A DNA stretch of 8,066 nt from Elusimicrobia bacterium RIFOXYB2_FULL_48_7 (GCA_001800495.1 MGVM01000092.1:1-8066), one strand, 5' to 3'. Positions 1 to 6,688 are shown, counted from the first letter of the stretch. The notes: generated by a model from the letters alone, not told the origin. Made by a program: numbers and translations.

Positions 1-428
1 CCGCGAAAAACCTTGAGATTGGCGTGAACTCCATCGGAAACAGCGTCACCGGCGATATATATTACGACAACGTGGTCGTGTCGGAATCCTATTACACGCC
101 CCCGTCTGTCGGCGCCTTTGTTGAGAGCCCGCCGGCAACATCACCCGCGCCTGCCGTAAGCGCGGGGATCACGGCGTATCCGAATCCGTGCACGTTCGCC
201 AACAACCAGCCGATGAAATTTGTGGTCAACGGGGCTGAGGGCGCTACATTGAAAATATTCACTATAGCCGGCGAACTCGCCGCGACGCTGTCCGCAGCTC
301 CCGGCGCAACGGAAATAAACTGGTACGGTGATAATAATTCCGCGGAAAAAATAGTCAGCGGAATATATATATTTAAACTGACTGATGCTTCCGGCACCCG
401 GAAAGGCAAAATCGCAGTGTTAAGATAA
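1..428 (+). CDS. C-terminal part of a secreted/surface protein with a FlgD-like (T9SS type A-like) C-terminal Ig domain; 5' end outside window
   Basis: The open frame enters from the left edge (codons start at base 3) and ends at TAA 426-428, giving about 141 visible residues. A GTG at 24 is in frame, but the frame is open upstream of it and the preceding codons (AKNLEIG) look like ordinary beta-strand sequence, so this is an internal fragment. The first ~28 residues, ending in GDIYYDNVVVS, resemble the last strands of a jelly-roll/carbohydrate-binding-type domain. A Pro/Ala/Ser-rich linker follows (about bases 114-170). From about base 174 comes a compact domain with AYPNPC, LKIFTIAGELAATL, INWYGDNNSAEKIVSGIYIFKL and the terminal GKIAVLR. 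This is the pattern of FlgD Ig-like / T9SS type A C-terminal domains, which sit at the end of exported proteins and can serve as sorting or anchoring signals. Whether it is a real T9SS signal or a structural FlgD-like cap cannot be decided here. The catalytic or binding part of the protein lies upstream of the window. Confidence 0.85.
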   Translation, partial: AKNLEIGVNSIGNSVTGDIYYDNVVVSESYYTPPSVGAFVESPPATSPAPAVSAGITAYPNPCTFANNQPMKFVVNGAEGATLKIFTIAGELAATLSAAPGATEINWYGDNNSAEKIVSGIYIFKLTDASGTRKGKIAVLR

Positions 429-452
429 TAGGGGACGGTTCCGGCTAAAACA

Positions 453-1220
453 ATGAAAATAATTGACGCGCATATGCACATGTACGAACACCGGGAAAAG
501 CCTGAGTTTGGCGGTTCCGGAGCCAAAGGCGCCGCCGAACTGATGGACAAGAACGGTGTCAGCAAGTGTCTCAATAGCCACATCACTGCGCTTAAAGGGG
601 ACTTCAGCAAAGGGAATGACTTGATGCACCGGGCGATGAAAAAATATCCCGGGAAGATACTGGGGCTGTGCGTGATCGACCCGAATTTCCCGGGCAGGAT
701 ATTCCCGGAGCTGGATAAAAGGATGGCGCAGGGTTTTGCCGGCGTGAAAACCCATCCCTACATCCACGGTTACTTTGCCAACGGAAAAAATTACCACATG
801 TTATACGAATACGCCCATAAGCACAGGATTTTCATCCTCAGCCATACCTACCTGAATGAAGACCCCGGTAACCGTTTTTGCGACCCGCGCTTGTTCGGAG
901 AGCTGGCAAGGAATTATAAAAATGCCCGTTTTATCCTGGGCCATGCCGGCGGCGCGCCTCAGGGGCACGCGGAATGCGTGAAACTTGCCAACAAGTACGA
1001 TAACATATACCTGGAAATGTGCTCCACCCGGGCATTCGACCCGCGCTGGCTTGAAAAATTCGTTGATAAAACCGGGGATGACAAAATATTTTTCGGGAGC
1101 GACGCCCCTTTCAACAGCTTTGAGGCGGCGCTGGGCAAGGTGCTCTCCGCAAGAATTTCCGACAAATCCAGAGAAAAAATCCTTTACCTGAACATTTCCC
1201 GTTTCCTGGACTCAAAATGA
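453..1220 (+). CDS. Amidohydrolase-2 family metal-dependent hydrolase (TIM barrel)
   Basis: A 255-residue protein, slightly short for the amidohydrolase-related (PF04909-type) family. Visible landmarks are the N-terminal metal motif D5-A-H7-M-H9, G97-V-K99-T-H on a mid-barrel strand, L129-S-H131-T, the I161-L-G-H164-A-G segment and the late F214-G-S-D217-A-P motif. In the family the two early His, later His and final Asp bind one catalytic zinc-like metal, and the enzymes hydrolyse or decarboxylate cyclic or carboxylated substrates. The substrate cannot be told from sequence. There is no signal peptide, so it is probably cytosolic. The ATG at 453 is chosen because the next in-frame ATGs (474, 480) would remove H7 or both metal histidines. 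An in-frame TAG at 429 limits upstream extension. No good Shine-Dalgarno lies at normal spacing; AGGGGA at 430-435 is about 17 bases away. The stop overlaps the next start by four bases. Confidence 0.88.
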   Translation: MKIIDAHMHMYEHREKPEFGGSGAKGAAELMDKNGVSKCLNSHITALKGDFSKGNDLMHRAMKKYPGKILGLCVIDPNFPGRIFPELDKRMAQGFAGVKTHPYIHGYFANGKNYHMLYEYAHKHRIFILSHTYLNEDPGNRFCDPRLFGELARNYKNARFILGHAGGAPQGHAECVKLANKYDNIYLEMCSTRAFDPRWLEKFVDKTGDDKIFFGSDAPFNSFEAALGKVLSARISDKSREKILYLNISRFLDSK

Positions 1221-2197
1221 ATAGAGATAAAAATATTTTAGCATTGCTGTTAATCCTGTTTTTTACGGGTTATGTCCAGGCCGGGGGAAAATTTGCGCAC
1301 AAAGCGATAGATCGGCCGGATATACCTGTTGATAAAAACAGCCTTTATTCTACGGTAAAATACCTGGCATCATTAAATCCGCCCAGGAACTACCGCAATA
1401 TATCATCGCTGAATAAAGCCGCTGCTTATATAGAACGCAGCTTCAGGGAATCCGGATATACGCCTGAAATTCAAACCTTCAAACAGGAGTTTCGGTTGTC
1501 AAAAGATGAATTCAAGAATATCATTTGTTCTCTTGGGCCCCCGGACGCGGAAAGAATAATAGTTGGCGCGCATTATGACGTTTTCGGCGATCAGCCGGGG
1601 GCCGATGATAACGCAAGCGGCATAGCGGGGCTGCTTGAATTAGCGAGAATACTTAAAATTCAAAACCCGGCGCTTAAATACAGGGTTGATTTTGCGGCTT
1701 ATTCGCTGGAAGAGCCGCCTTTTTTCAGGACTGACTCCATGGGCAGCGCGGTTCACGCAAAATCTCTTTTTGATTCCGGGAAAAAAATCAAAGCGATGAT
1801 TTGCCTTGAAATGATCGGGTATTATTCAGAGAGCAGGGGAACCCAGGGTTTTCCCATGTTCATTATGAAATTGTTTTACCCTTCCCGGGGCAATTTTATT
1901 GCGGTTGTCGGCAACAGCGGGCAGGGAAAACTCATCAGGCAGGTGAAAAAGAATATGAAAACAGGGCCCGGTATGGGAGTTGAATCATTAAGTGCGCCTT
2001 CGTGGCTTCCCGGGACGGATTTTTCAGACCACTTGAATTACTGGAAATACGGTTATAAAGCGGTCATGGTAACGGACACGGCGTTTTTCAGGAATCCAAA
2101 TTACCATAATTCTACGGATACCATTGAGACGCTTAATTTTGATAAAATGTCAGAAGTTGTCAAAGGGATTTACCAGGCAATAGTCAATTTAGAATGA
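1217..2197 (+). CDS. Secreted M28-family zinc metallopeptidase (aminopeptidase-like)
   Basis: A 326-residue protein starting with a clear signal peptide: a short charged N-terminus (MNRDK), a hydrophobic run at residues 7-19 and a plausible cleavage after Y19-V-Q-A22. M28 motifs occur in order: G117-A-H119-Y-D121-V, G128-A-D-D131-N-A-S-G, E165-E166, C196-L-E198-M-I-G, and Y296-H297-N-S-T-D-T. By family analogy the metal ligands are H119, D131, E166, E198 and H297, and E165 is the general base; that assignment is inference by alignment in the head. The family includes aminopeptidases and glutaminyl cyclase-like proteins. The active-site EE is followed by PPFF rather than the common Gly, a variant that co-occurs with the C-L-E-M-I-G-Y-Y form. 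It probably acts in the periplasm or outside the cell on peptides. The start overlaps the upstream hydrolase stop (ATGA 1217-1220) and the end overlaps the next start (ATGA 2194-2197), indicating translational coupling. Its DNA looks more AT-rich than the genes near the right edge. Confidence 0.92.
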   Translation: MNRDKNILALLLILFFTGYVQAGGKFAHKAIDRPDIPVDKNSLYSTVKYLASLNPPRNYRNISSLNKAAAYIERSFRESGYTPEIQTFKQEFRLSKDEFKNIICSLGPPDAERIIVGAHYDVFGDQPGADDNASGIAGLLELARILKIQNPALKYRVDFAAYSLEEPPFFRTDSMGSAVHAKSLFDSGKKIKAMICLEMIGYYSESRGTQGFPMFIMKLFYPSRGNFIAVVGNSGQGKLIRQVKKNMKTGPGMGVESLSAPSWLPGTDFSDHLNYWKYGYKAVMVTDTAFFRNPNYHNSTDTIETLNFDKMSEVVKGIYQAIVNLE

Positions 2198-3120
2198 AAA
2201 TTAGCGAACTGCTGGAGCAATTCAATACCGAGAAAGTAATAACGCCGGAGCAATACTCCGCCCTTACCGAGATCAGTGAAAACAGGCGGTTTTCGCTCCA
2301 TGTCGAACTGCAGGCCCTGCTTTATATCGGCGTGCTCACCATAATCACCGGAATCGGCCTGACCATAAACAAGTATTTCGCCCAGCTGGGGCACATTGCC
2401 ATTATCGGCTCGCTGACCGCGCTATTCGCGGGTTCATTGTGGTATTGTTTCGCAAAATGCCGCAAGGGTCTCCTGCTGGATTACATCCTGCTTTTCGCCT
2501 GCCTCGTGTATGCGTCCGATATCGCCTACATTGAAACGCATTTCAAAGTGCTTGGGGATTTCTGGAAAAATTACATGTTGTTCTCTTCCGCACTGTTTGC
2601 CTTTCTTGCCTACAGGTTTGATAACCGCCTGATACTTTCAATGGCGCTGACGACCCTGGCCGCCTGGTTCGGGTTCAAGTTCCAGGATTTCAATGTGAGT
2701 TTCAGGGAATACCACAGGATTTACGCAGTAATTTACGGCGCGATGGTGCTTGCCGCGGGCATTATCCTTAATAAAAGGAAGATAAAGGAGCACTTCTTTG
2801 ACATTTACCTGAATTTCGGGCTGAATTTTATTTTTATAGCCAGCGTGTCAGGAGTGTTTGAGTACAAGTTTTATTCCTTGTTCTTTATTCTGCTGGCGGG
2901 GATGGTAATGCTCACCGGGCTTTACGGCCTGCATTCAAAAAGCTTCCTGTATATGGTTTACGCGGTTTTATACGGTTACGCCGGGATAAGCGCGGTCCTG
3001 ATGGATTTTTTAAAGGGCCTCAGGTCTCCGGGAGTGGTTTTTTACTATTATATATTTTCGTCGGTCGGTATCCTGGCCGCTCTTTTATGGCTGTCCAGGC
3101 GCTTCAAGGGGACGGAATGA
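2194..3120 (+). CDS. DUF2157-like multi-pass integral membrane protein (first of tandem pair)
   Basis: A 308-residue membrane protein. Residues 1-35 form a soluble, charged, helical head (LLEQFNTEKVITPEQYSAL) followed by LHVELQALLYIGVLTIITGIG, the head-plus-first-helix arrangement typical of DUF2157-type predicted membrane proteins. About ten hydrophobic segments are visible at roughly 38-58, 66-86, 95-112, 126-141, 146-161, 176-192, 205-222, 226-246, 251-270 and 282-301. It ends with a positively charged tail (SRRFKGTE), suggesting a cytoplasmic C-terminus. No catalytic motif is recognisable and the family function is not established. The start at 2194 has no evident Shine-Dalgarno and overlaps the M28 stop; the stop overlaps the next membrane-protein start at 3117. 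The family name is assigned by pattern recognition only, so the membrane-protein call is firmer than the DUF call. Confidence 0.8.
   Translation: MKISELLEQFNTEKVITPEQYSALTEISENRRFSLHVELQALLYIGVLTIITGIGLTINKYFAQLGHIAIIGSLTALFAGSLWYCFAKCRKGLLLDYILLFACLVYASDIAYIETHFKVLGDFWKNYMLFSSALFAFLAYRFDNRLILSMALTTLAAWFGFKFQDFNVSFREYHRIYAVIYGAMVLAAGIILNKRKIKEHFFDIYLNFGLNFIFIASVSGVFEYKFYSLFFILLAGMVMLTGLYGLHSKSFLYMVYAVLYGYAGISAVLMDFLKGLRSPGVVFYYYIFSSVGILAALLWLSRRFKGTE
3106..3112 (+). promoter_or_regulatory. Ribosome binding site AAGGGGA for the second membrane protein
   Basis: AAGGGGA lies four bases before ATG 3117. It favours that start over the in-frame ATG at 3087, which would add ten residues, lie fully inside the upstream gene and lack a comparable purine run. 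The 3117 choice also gives the same ATGA overlap seen at neighbouring junctions. Confidence 0.65.
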
Positions 3121-4307
3121 ACCTTTATAAAAACGAGGAAGAAAATATATATTTGCAGAAAGAAATAAAATCCTGGTATAAGTCCGGGCTGATATGCGAA
3201 GCCCAGTTTGATAAATTCGTTGAGTATGCCCGGCCCGGAGTAAAAAGCATCAATCATTTTTTTGAGGGCCTGCTTTTTATTTTTACAATTATTTTCACGG
3301 CGGCTGTCGTAGGTTTCACGACCTGGAAACTTCGCCTGGACGACGAATTGTCAATCGGTTTTGTTTTCCTGTTCTTTGGTTTTGCCGCTTATTTTGCGGG
3401 GGAATTCCTTGTTAAAAAATATTCCCTGTACAGGCACGGGATTGAAGAAGCGCTGGCAATATCGGGGTGTTATTTGTTCTGCACGGGCGCGGTTATGCTC
3501 CTGAGAAAGTATGAAATAATACTGGAACCCAGGCTCTATGTGATAATCTCAAGCGCCCTGGCTTCCGCGGCGGCCTTCTTCCTTTATAAGAGGTGGGGAT
3601 ACCTTATAATGGCGTCCTTGAGTGTTTTCGCGCTTTCCATAATCCCATTTCAACTGGAACTGCCGCCATTTCACGAGAGATTGCTGTTGTTTGTGACATA
3701 CGCGCTGATACTCTACATCAACCTGAGGGCCGAAGGGCCCGGCGCGCCCGGTTACCTGAAATTCAATAATTCCGTCATCCAGGCCTGCCTGCTGTTCGGG
3801 CTCTATATTGCGTCTAATGTCCGGCTCCAGAACCTGCAGATGCCGCTGAGCGAGATACGCAATATTATGCTGGTCAAATACGCGGGGATGCCGCCGGCGG
3901 CTTACTGGGCAAGCTTTGCTTTCATTTTTATCCTGCCGGCAATTACGCTTTTCTTCGGCCTGAGGACAAAAAAACGCGCGTTCATAGACATGGGCGCGAT
4001 AATGGCGGCACTTACCATCTGTACCTACAAGGATTACCTGGGCTGGACGCATTATGTCTGGGAGCCGATAATTTTCGGGGGAATTCTTGTAACTGTTGCC
4101 CTTGCCGCCATCAAGTGGTTTGAGAAAGCTAAAGATAAGATCCGTTCCGGTTATACGTCTGAAAGCGATTTGAAACCGGAAAATTACGGGATAGATGTTT
4201 CAGTGCTGGGAGTTCTGGCAAAGATGCCCGCCGCGGACGGAAGCTTTGAAGGACCCGGCGGCGGGGGTGGAACGTCCGGCGGTGCCGGCGTGGACAGGGG
4301 GTTCTGA
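3117..4307 (+). CDS. DUF2157-like multi-pass integral membrane protein with glycine-rich C-terminal tail (second of tandem pair)
   Basis: A 396-residue protein from the chosen ATG. A charged head (residues 1-45, including LQKEIKSWYKSGLICEAQFD) precedes a first membrane helix at about 47-67, mirroring the layout of the gene just upstream. Further hydrophobic segments lie near 79-98, 111-129, 139-157, 161-178, 187-203, 218-235, 262-282, 287-303 and 315-335, for about ten in total. A soluble C-terminal region follows (about 336-396), starting with the basic WFEKAKDKIR and ending in a Gly-rich stretch, G379-P-G-G-G-G-G-T-S-G-G-A-G. Similar Gly-rich ends are known on some other membrane-anchored proteins such as the TPM-domain YgcG type, but no TPM domain is present here. 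No catalytic motif was seen. It is probably a paralogue or functional partner of the upstream membrane protein; their near-identical topology and overlapping genes suggest a complex. The secreted repeat protein follows after one base. Confidence 0.8.
   Translation: MNLYKNEEENIYLQKEIKSWYKSGLICEAQFDKFVEYARPGVKSINHFFEGLLFIFTIIFTAAVVGFTTWKLRLDDELSIGFVFLFFGFAAYFAGEFLVKKYSLYRHGIEEALAISGCYLFCTGAVMLLRKYEIILEPRLYVIISSALASAAAFFLYKRWGYLIMASLSVFALSIIPFQLELPPFHERLLLFVTYALILYINLRAEGPGAPGYLKFNNSVIQACLLFGLYIASNVRLQNLQMPLSEIRNIMLVKYAGMPPAAYWASFAFIFILPAITLFFGLRTKKRAFIDMGAIMAALTICTYKDYLGWTHYVWEPIIFGGILVTVALAAIKWFEKAKDKIRSGYTSESDLKPENYGIDVSVLGVLAKMPAADGSFEGPGGGGGTSGGAGVDRGF
4296..4301 (+). promoter_or_regulatory. 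Ribosome binding site AGGGGG for the secreted repeat protein
   Basis: AGGGGG lies seven bases before ATG 4309 and is embedded in the last codons of the preceding gene. It supports 4309 over an upstream in-frame ATG at 4195, which would place 38 non-signal-like residues ahead of a well-formed signal peptide. Confidence 0.65.
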
Positions 4308-4308
4308 T

Positions 4309-5445
4309 ATGAAAAAAACAATTTTCGCAGTATTTGTGCTGGTTTTATCCCTGGCGCGGGTTTGTTCACCTGATGCCCGGGAGCTAATTTCCAAAAAACC
4401 GTTGTACGGCGGGGCGCTCACGGAACAGGCGCGGAGCGTGACAGCGCTGGCTGATATCCGCACAGCTGACCTGTACGGCGACAAGCGCGAATTCATTGTT
4501 GACTATTCGTCAAACAGCTTCAAGCTGGTAAGGTTCTCAATCGGAGAATCAAGCGGGCAATTAAAAGTGGAAGGCGAAATAACAACCGCCAATAGAACCC
4601 GGCTTCTGAAAGAATACAGGATTTTCTGCTGGGGCGCGGCGGATACCGATAACAACGGGAAGGACGAAATACTGCTTTTCTACAACGGCATTCTGAAAAA
4701 ATACGAATGGGACGGCGCTAAGTTCGGGGAAACGGAGATTGAGTTTCCGGAAGTAATAGACAGTTTTATCACCGGGGATATAAACAACGACAAGATCAAC
4801 GAAATCGCCGCGTTTTCATATTTCAAGGGTGACATTGAAAAATCGCAGGAGTTCAAGGCGAACTTCTGTATCTGGAATGTCAGCGGCGGCAAGGCGGAAA
4901 AGTTGTGGGAGGACAACAAGCAGCTGGAATACAAAAACAACAGCTTCATCCCGCCGGACCGGCTGAACTGTATCTCTGATATAGACAATGACGGCATTAC
5001 GGAACTTATTGCGGACAGGGGCCAGATGGGAGCAACACCGACAGTTTACGATTTCTATGTTTGGAAAAGCACCGGGCTGGTTTTTGCAGGCGCGAAAGTG
5101 TTTTCAAAAAACAAAATATACGGCAGCAATGAATTCGTAAAAAAGAACCTGTCCGCTGAAAATAAGGTCCCTTACCTTATAGGCCCTTTCACTGTCATCA
5201 GGGAGAACCGCAGGAACAAGATTGTCGCCTGGTGCATGGATTCCGCGGCTGGCAGGCCGAAAGCGGTTGCCGTAAGCGCGGGTAAAACCGGTTTCAAGAT
5301 AGAAAAAACGCTCTTTTCAAACCCCGGCGATATGCCTCCGCCTGCTGTCAGCTGGATAAACTTCGACGGCAAGGGCAGGGGCATACTGGTAATTTCGCCC
5401 GGCGACAGGAAACGCACGAAGATAACCTGGTCGTTTTACAGGTAA
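4309..5445 (+). CDS. Secreted protein with FG-GAP/VCBS-like repeats (predicted beta-propeller-type)
   Basis: A 378-residue protein from ATG 4309, with a signal peptide (MKKTIF, then hydrophobic AVFVLVLSLA) and a likely cleavage near S20-P-D-A23. C19 sits in a poor lipobox context (ARVC), so lipoprotein status is doubtful. Three acidic, calcium-loop-like motifs are spaced along the chain: D112-T-D-N-N-G-K-D-E120, D157-I-N-N-D161-K-I-N-E165 and D224-I-D-N-D-G-I-T-E232. Each is followed by hydrophobic residues. A degenerate copy may lie at D49-I-R-T-A-D-L-Y-G-D. This DxDxDGxxE(I/L) spacing is characteristic of FG-GAP/VCBS repeats that fold as beta-propeller blades in extracellular binding proteins. 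No enzyme motif is visible, so a binding or scaffold role outside the cytoplasm is inferred. It begins one base after the Gly-tailed membrane protein, suggesting co-production. A 37-base gap separates it from the next gene. Confidence 0.8.
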   Translation: MKKTIFAVFVLVLSLARVCSPDARELISKKPLYGGALTEQARSVTALADIRTADLYGDKREFIVDYSSNSFKLVRFSIGESSGQLKVEGEITTANRTRLLKEYRIFCWGAADTDNNGKDEILLFYNGILKKYEWDGAKFGETEIEFPEVIDSFITGDINNDKINEIAAFSYFKGDIEKSQEFKANFCIWNVSGGKAEKLWEDNKQLEYKNNSFIPPDRLNCISDIDNDGITELIADRGQMGATPTVYDFYVWKSTGLVFAGAKVFSKNKIYGSNEFVKKNLSAENKVPYLIGPFTVIRENRRNKIVAWCMDSAAGRPKAVAVSAGKTGFKIEKTLFSNPGDMPPPAVSWINFDGKGRGILVISPGDRKRTKITWSFYR

Positions 5446-5469
5446 TAGTCATTTTTGATATCATTTCAT

Positions 5470-5475
5470 AGGAGG
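5470..5475 (+). promoter_or_regulatory. Strong Shine-Dalgarno AGGAGG
   Basis: A consensus AGGAGG lies seven bases before ATG 5483, in the 37-base gap after the secreted repeat protein. It is the best ribosome binding site in the window and fixes the start of the small cysteine-motif protein. No convincing -35/-10 promoter is visible in the same gap. Confidence 0.8.
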
Positions 5476-5482
5476 AAACACC

Positions 5483-5950
5483 ATGAAAAAGACCGTTATC
5501 CAGATGAAGCCGCACCATTTCCTGGATGTCCTGCGCAACTTCGGCATCGGGAAAACGAAGTACGAGCCAAGCCAGAACGGAAACGCTCTCTATAGCATTG
5601 TCCCCGGGCTTTTAAGCAACAGGGACACCATTTTTAAATTCACTTCCGGTATTGACGATGTTTGCCGGCCCTGCAAGTACCACCGGCAGGGCAAATGCGC
5701 GAACACTGTTTCGGCTCACGGGGTTTACAAGTCCATGAACACCTATAACAGGCACCTGGATGAGAAGATTTACGAGTGGCTTGGGCTTTCGGAAGGGCAG
5801 GAAATGACAGCGTCTGATTACTGCCGGTTGGTCCGAAACAAAATAAATGACATAGATGGAATTTGGATCGAAGTGCCGGAAGAGGAAAACAAGAAACGCA
5901 AAGAGGCCCTGCTTGCGGGCATAGCGTTCTATCTAGGAGAATCCCGATGA
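5483..5950 (+). CDS. Small cysteine-motif protein, DUF1284-like (possible metal/Fe-S binding)
   Basis: A 155-residue soluble protein without signal peptide or membrane segment. It starts with M8-K-P-H11-H12-F-L-D15, continues through S55-G-I-D58-D59-V-C61-R-P-C64-K-Y-H-R-Q-G-K-C72, and has a further C114 in S111-D-Y-C. The PHH head, the DD-x-C-x-x-C-x7-C core and a distal Cys match the layout of DUF1284-type proteins, which are predicted to bind a metal or iron-sulfur cluster. The head lacks the early Cys I would expect for classic DUF1284 (D15 is there instead), so it may be a related subfamily. Function is unknown. The C-terminus is highly charged (PEEENKKRKEALLA). The stop overlaps the next start in an ATGA, so it is probably translated together with the S51 peptidase. 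Confidence 0.75.
   Translation: MKKTVIQMKPHHFLDVLRNFGIGKTKYEPSQNGNALYSIVPGLLSNRDTIFKFTSGIDDVCRPCKYHRQGKCANTVSAHGVYKSMNTYNRHLDEKIYEWLGLSEGQEMTASDYCRLVRNKINDIDGIWIEVPEEENKKRKEALLAGIAFYLGESR
5935..5940 (+). promoter_or_regulatory. Ribosome binding site AGGAGA for the S51 peptidase
   Basis: AGGAGA lies six bases before ATG 5947, inside the last codons of the cysteine-motif gene. It decides for the 5947 start over an in-frame ATG at 5863 that lies wholly within the upstream gene and would add a 28-residue, unfamily-like extension. Confidence 0.75.
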
Positions 5951-6687
5951 CTACCAAACTTGTTGCCATAGGCGGATGCCACATTGAAGTTGATTCCGAA
6001 GCGCTTGCCATTCACCGGGAAATTGTGCGGCTCACGGGCAAGAAGCGCCCGAAACTGTTGTTTGTAACCACGGCGAGCTCCACCCCGGAGGAATATTTCA
6101 CGCTGGTGCCGGAATGTTTCGGCTGGAAACTGGGCTGTAAGATCGATTTCCTGCTGTTCCCGAAGTGGGTCACGAAAGAAATGATCAGGAAGCAGATTCT
6201 CGGCGCGGACATGATCTATGTCAGCGGCGGCAATTCCCTGAAGATGCTGAAAATCTGGAAAAGGCACGGGGTTGATAAGCTGATGAAGCAGGCGTATCAA
6301 AAAGGCATTGTGATTTCAGGCGTAAGCGCCGGGGCGCTGTGCTGGTTCAATTACGCCAATTCGGATTCAATGAAATTCTATAACAGAAAAAACAAAATGA
6401 TAAAACTGCACGGCCTGAACCTTATCAAAGCGTTTTTCTGCCCGCATTACAGTTCCCAGAAAGAGCGTGCAAGCTCGCTTAAAATAATGATGAAAAACAT
6501 GCCCATTGTTGCCATTGCCTGCGATGACAGCTGCGCGATAGAGATAATAAACGACAAATACCGCATCATCTGCGCGAAGAAAAGCGCGAACGCCTACAAG
6601 GTATTCTGGAAAAACGGCGAATATCACAGGGAACTAATCCTTAAAAGGAAATCATTTGCCCCGCTGGGGCCGCTGCTGGCGAAATAA
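5947..6687 (+). CDS. Peptidase family S51-like protein (PepE / cyanophycinase superfamily)
   Basis: A 246-residue cytosolic protein, close to the usual size of the family. Key motifs in order are the N-terminal strand KLVAIGG (4-10), L38-L-F-V-T-T-A-S-S, the Y91-V-S-G-G-N-S-L-K-M-L signature, the nucleophile elbow G125-V-S127-A-G-A, F164-C-P-H167-Y and A191-C-D-D-S-C-A-I. S127 is the predicted nucleophile and H167 the predicted base; the acidic member may be D140. The family cleaves peptides with acidic residues (PepE cuts Asp-X dipeptides, cyanophycinase cuts the Asp-Arg storage polymer). Which substrate applies here is not determined, and the lack of a signal peptide points to an intracellular dipeptidase-like role. 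The start overlaps the cysteine-motif gene by four bases, and the DUF72 gene begins one base after the stop. Confidence 0.88.
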   Translation: MTTKLVAIGGCHIEVDSEALAIHREIVRLTGKKRPKLLFVTTASSTPEEYFTLVPECFGWKLGCKIDFLLFPKWVTKEMIRKQILGADMIYVSGGNSLKMLKIWKRHGVDKLMKQAYQKGIVISGVSAGALCWFNYANSDSMKFYNRKNKMIKLHGLNLIKAFFCPHYSSQKERASSLKIMMKNMPIVAIACDDSCAIEIINDKYRIICAKKSANAYKVFWKNGEYHRELILKRKSFAPLGPLLAK

Positions 6688-6688
6688 C

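Noticed and set aside
361..376. AT-rich run (ATATATATATTTAAA) resembling a -10 region
   Set aside because: It encodes the conserved GIYIFKL strand of the C-terminal domain and has no convincing -35 partner.
92..610. 172-codon minus-strand frame with hydrophobic stretches
   Set aside because: It is antisense to the C-terminal Ig domain and the start of the amidohydrolase; the hydrophobicity is a by-product of the complementary codons.
3549..4052. 167-codon open frame on the minus strand
   Set aside because: It lies fully inside the second membrane-protein gene, with a composition of a non-coding frame (scattered charged residues and Gln, no domain).
4309..4377. Lipoprotein signal on the secreted repeat protein
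   Set aside because: C19 is preceded by A-R-V, which does not fit a normal lipobox; a standard signal peptidase I site is more plausible.
5446..5482. Possible promoter or terminator in the largest intergenic gap
   Set aside because: The gap contains a GATATC palindrome and a short T run but no stem of useful length and no paired -35/-10 boxes; only the Shine-Dalgarno is supported.
5662..5699. GC-rich imperfect inverted repeat (TTTGCCGGCC ... GGCAGGGCAAA) that could form a hairpin
   Set aside because: It lies inside the conserved Cys motif of a coding gene, the pairing is interrupted and no T-run follows, so it is best explained by the codons.
5947..6687. Specific assignment as cyanophycinase
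   Set aside because: Superfamily motifs are clear, but no cyanophycin synthetase gene is in the window and there is no feature distinguishing it from dipeptidase-type S51 members.
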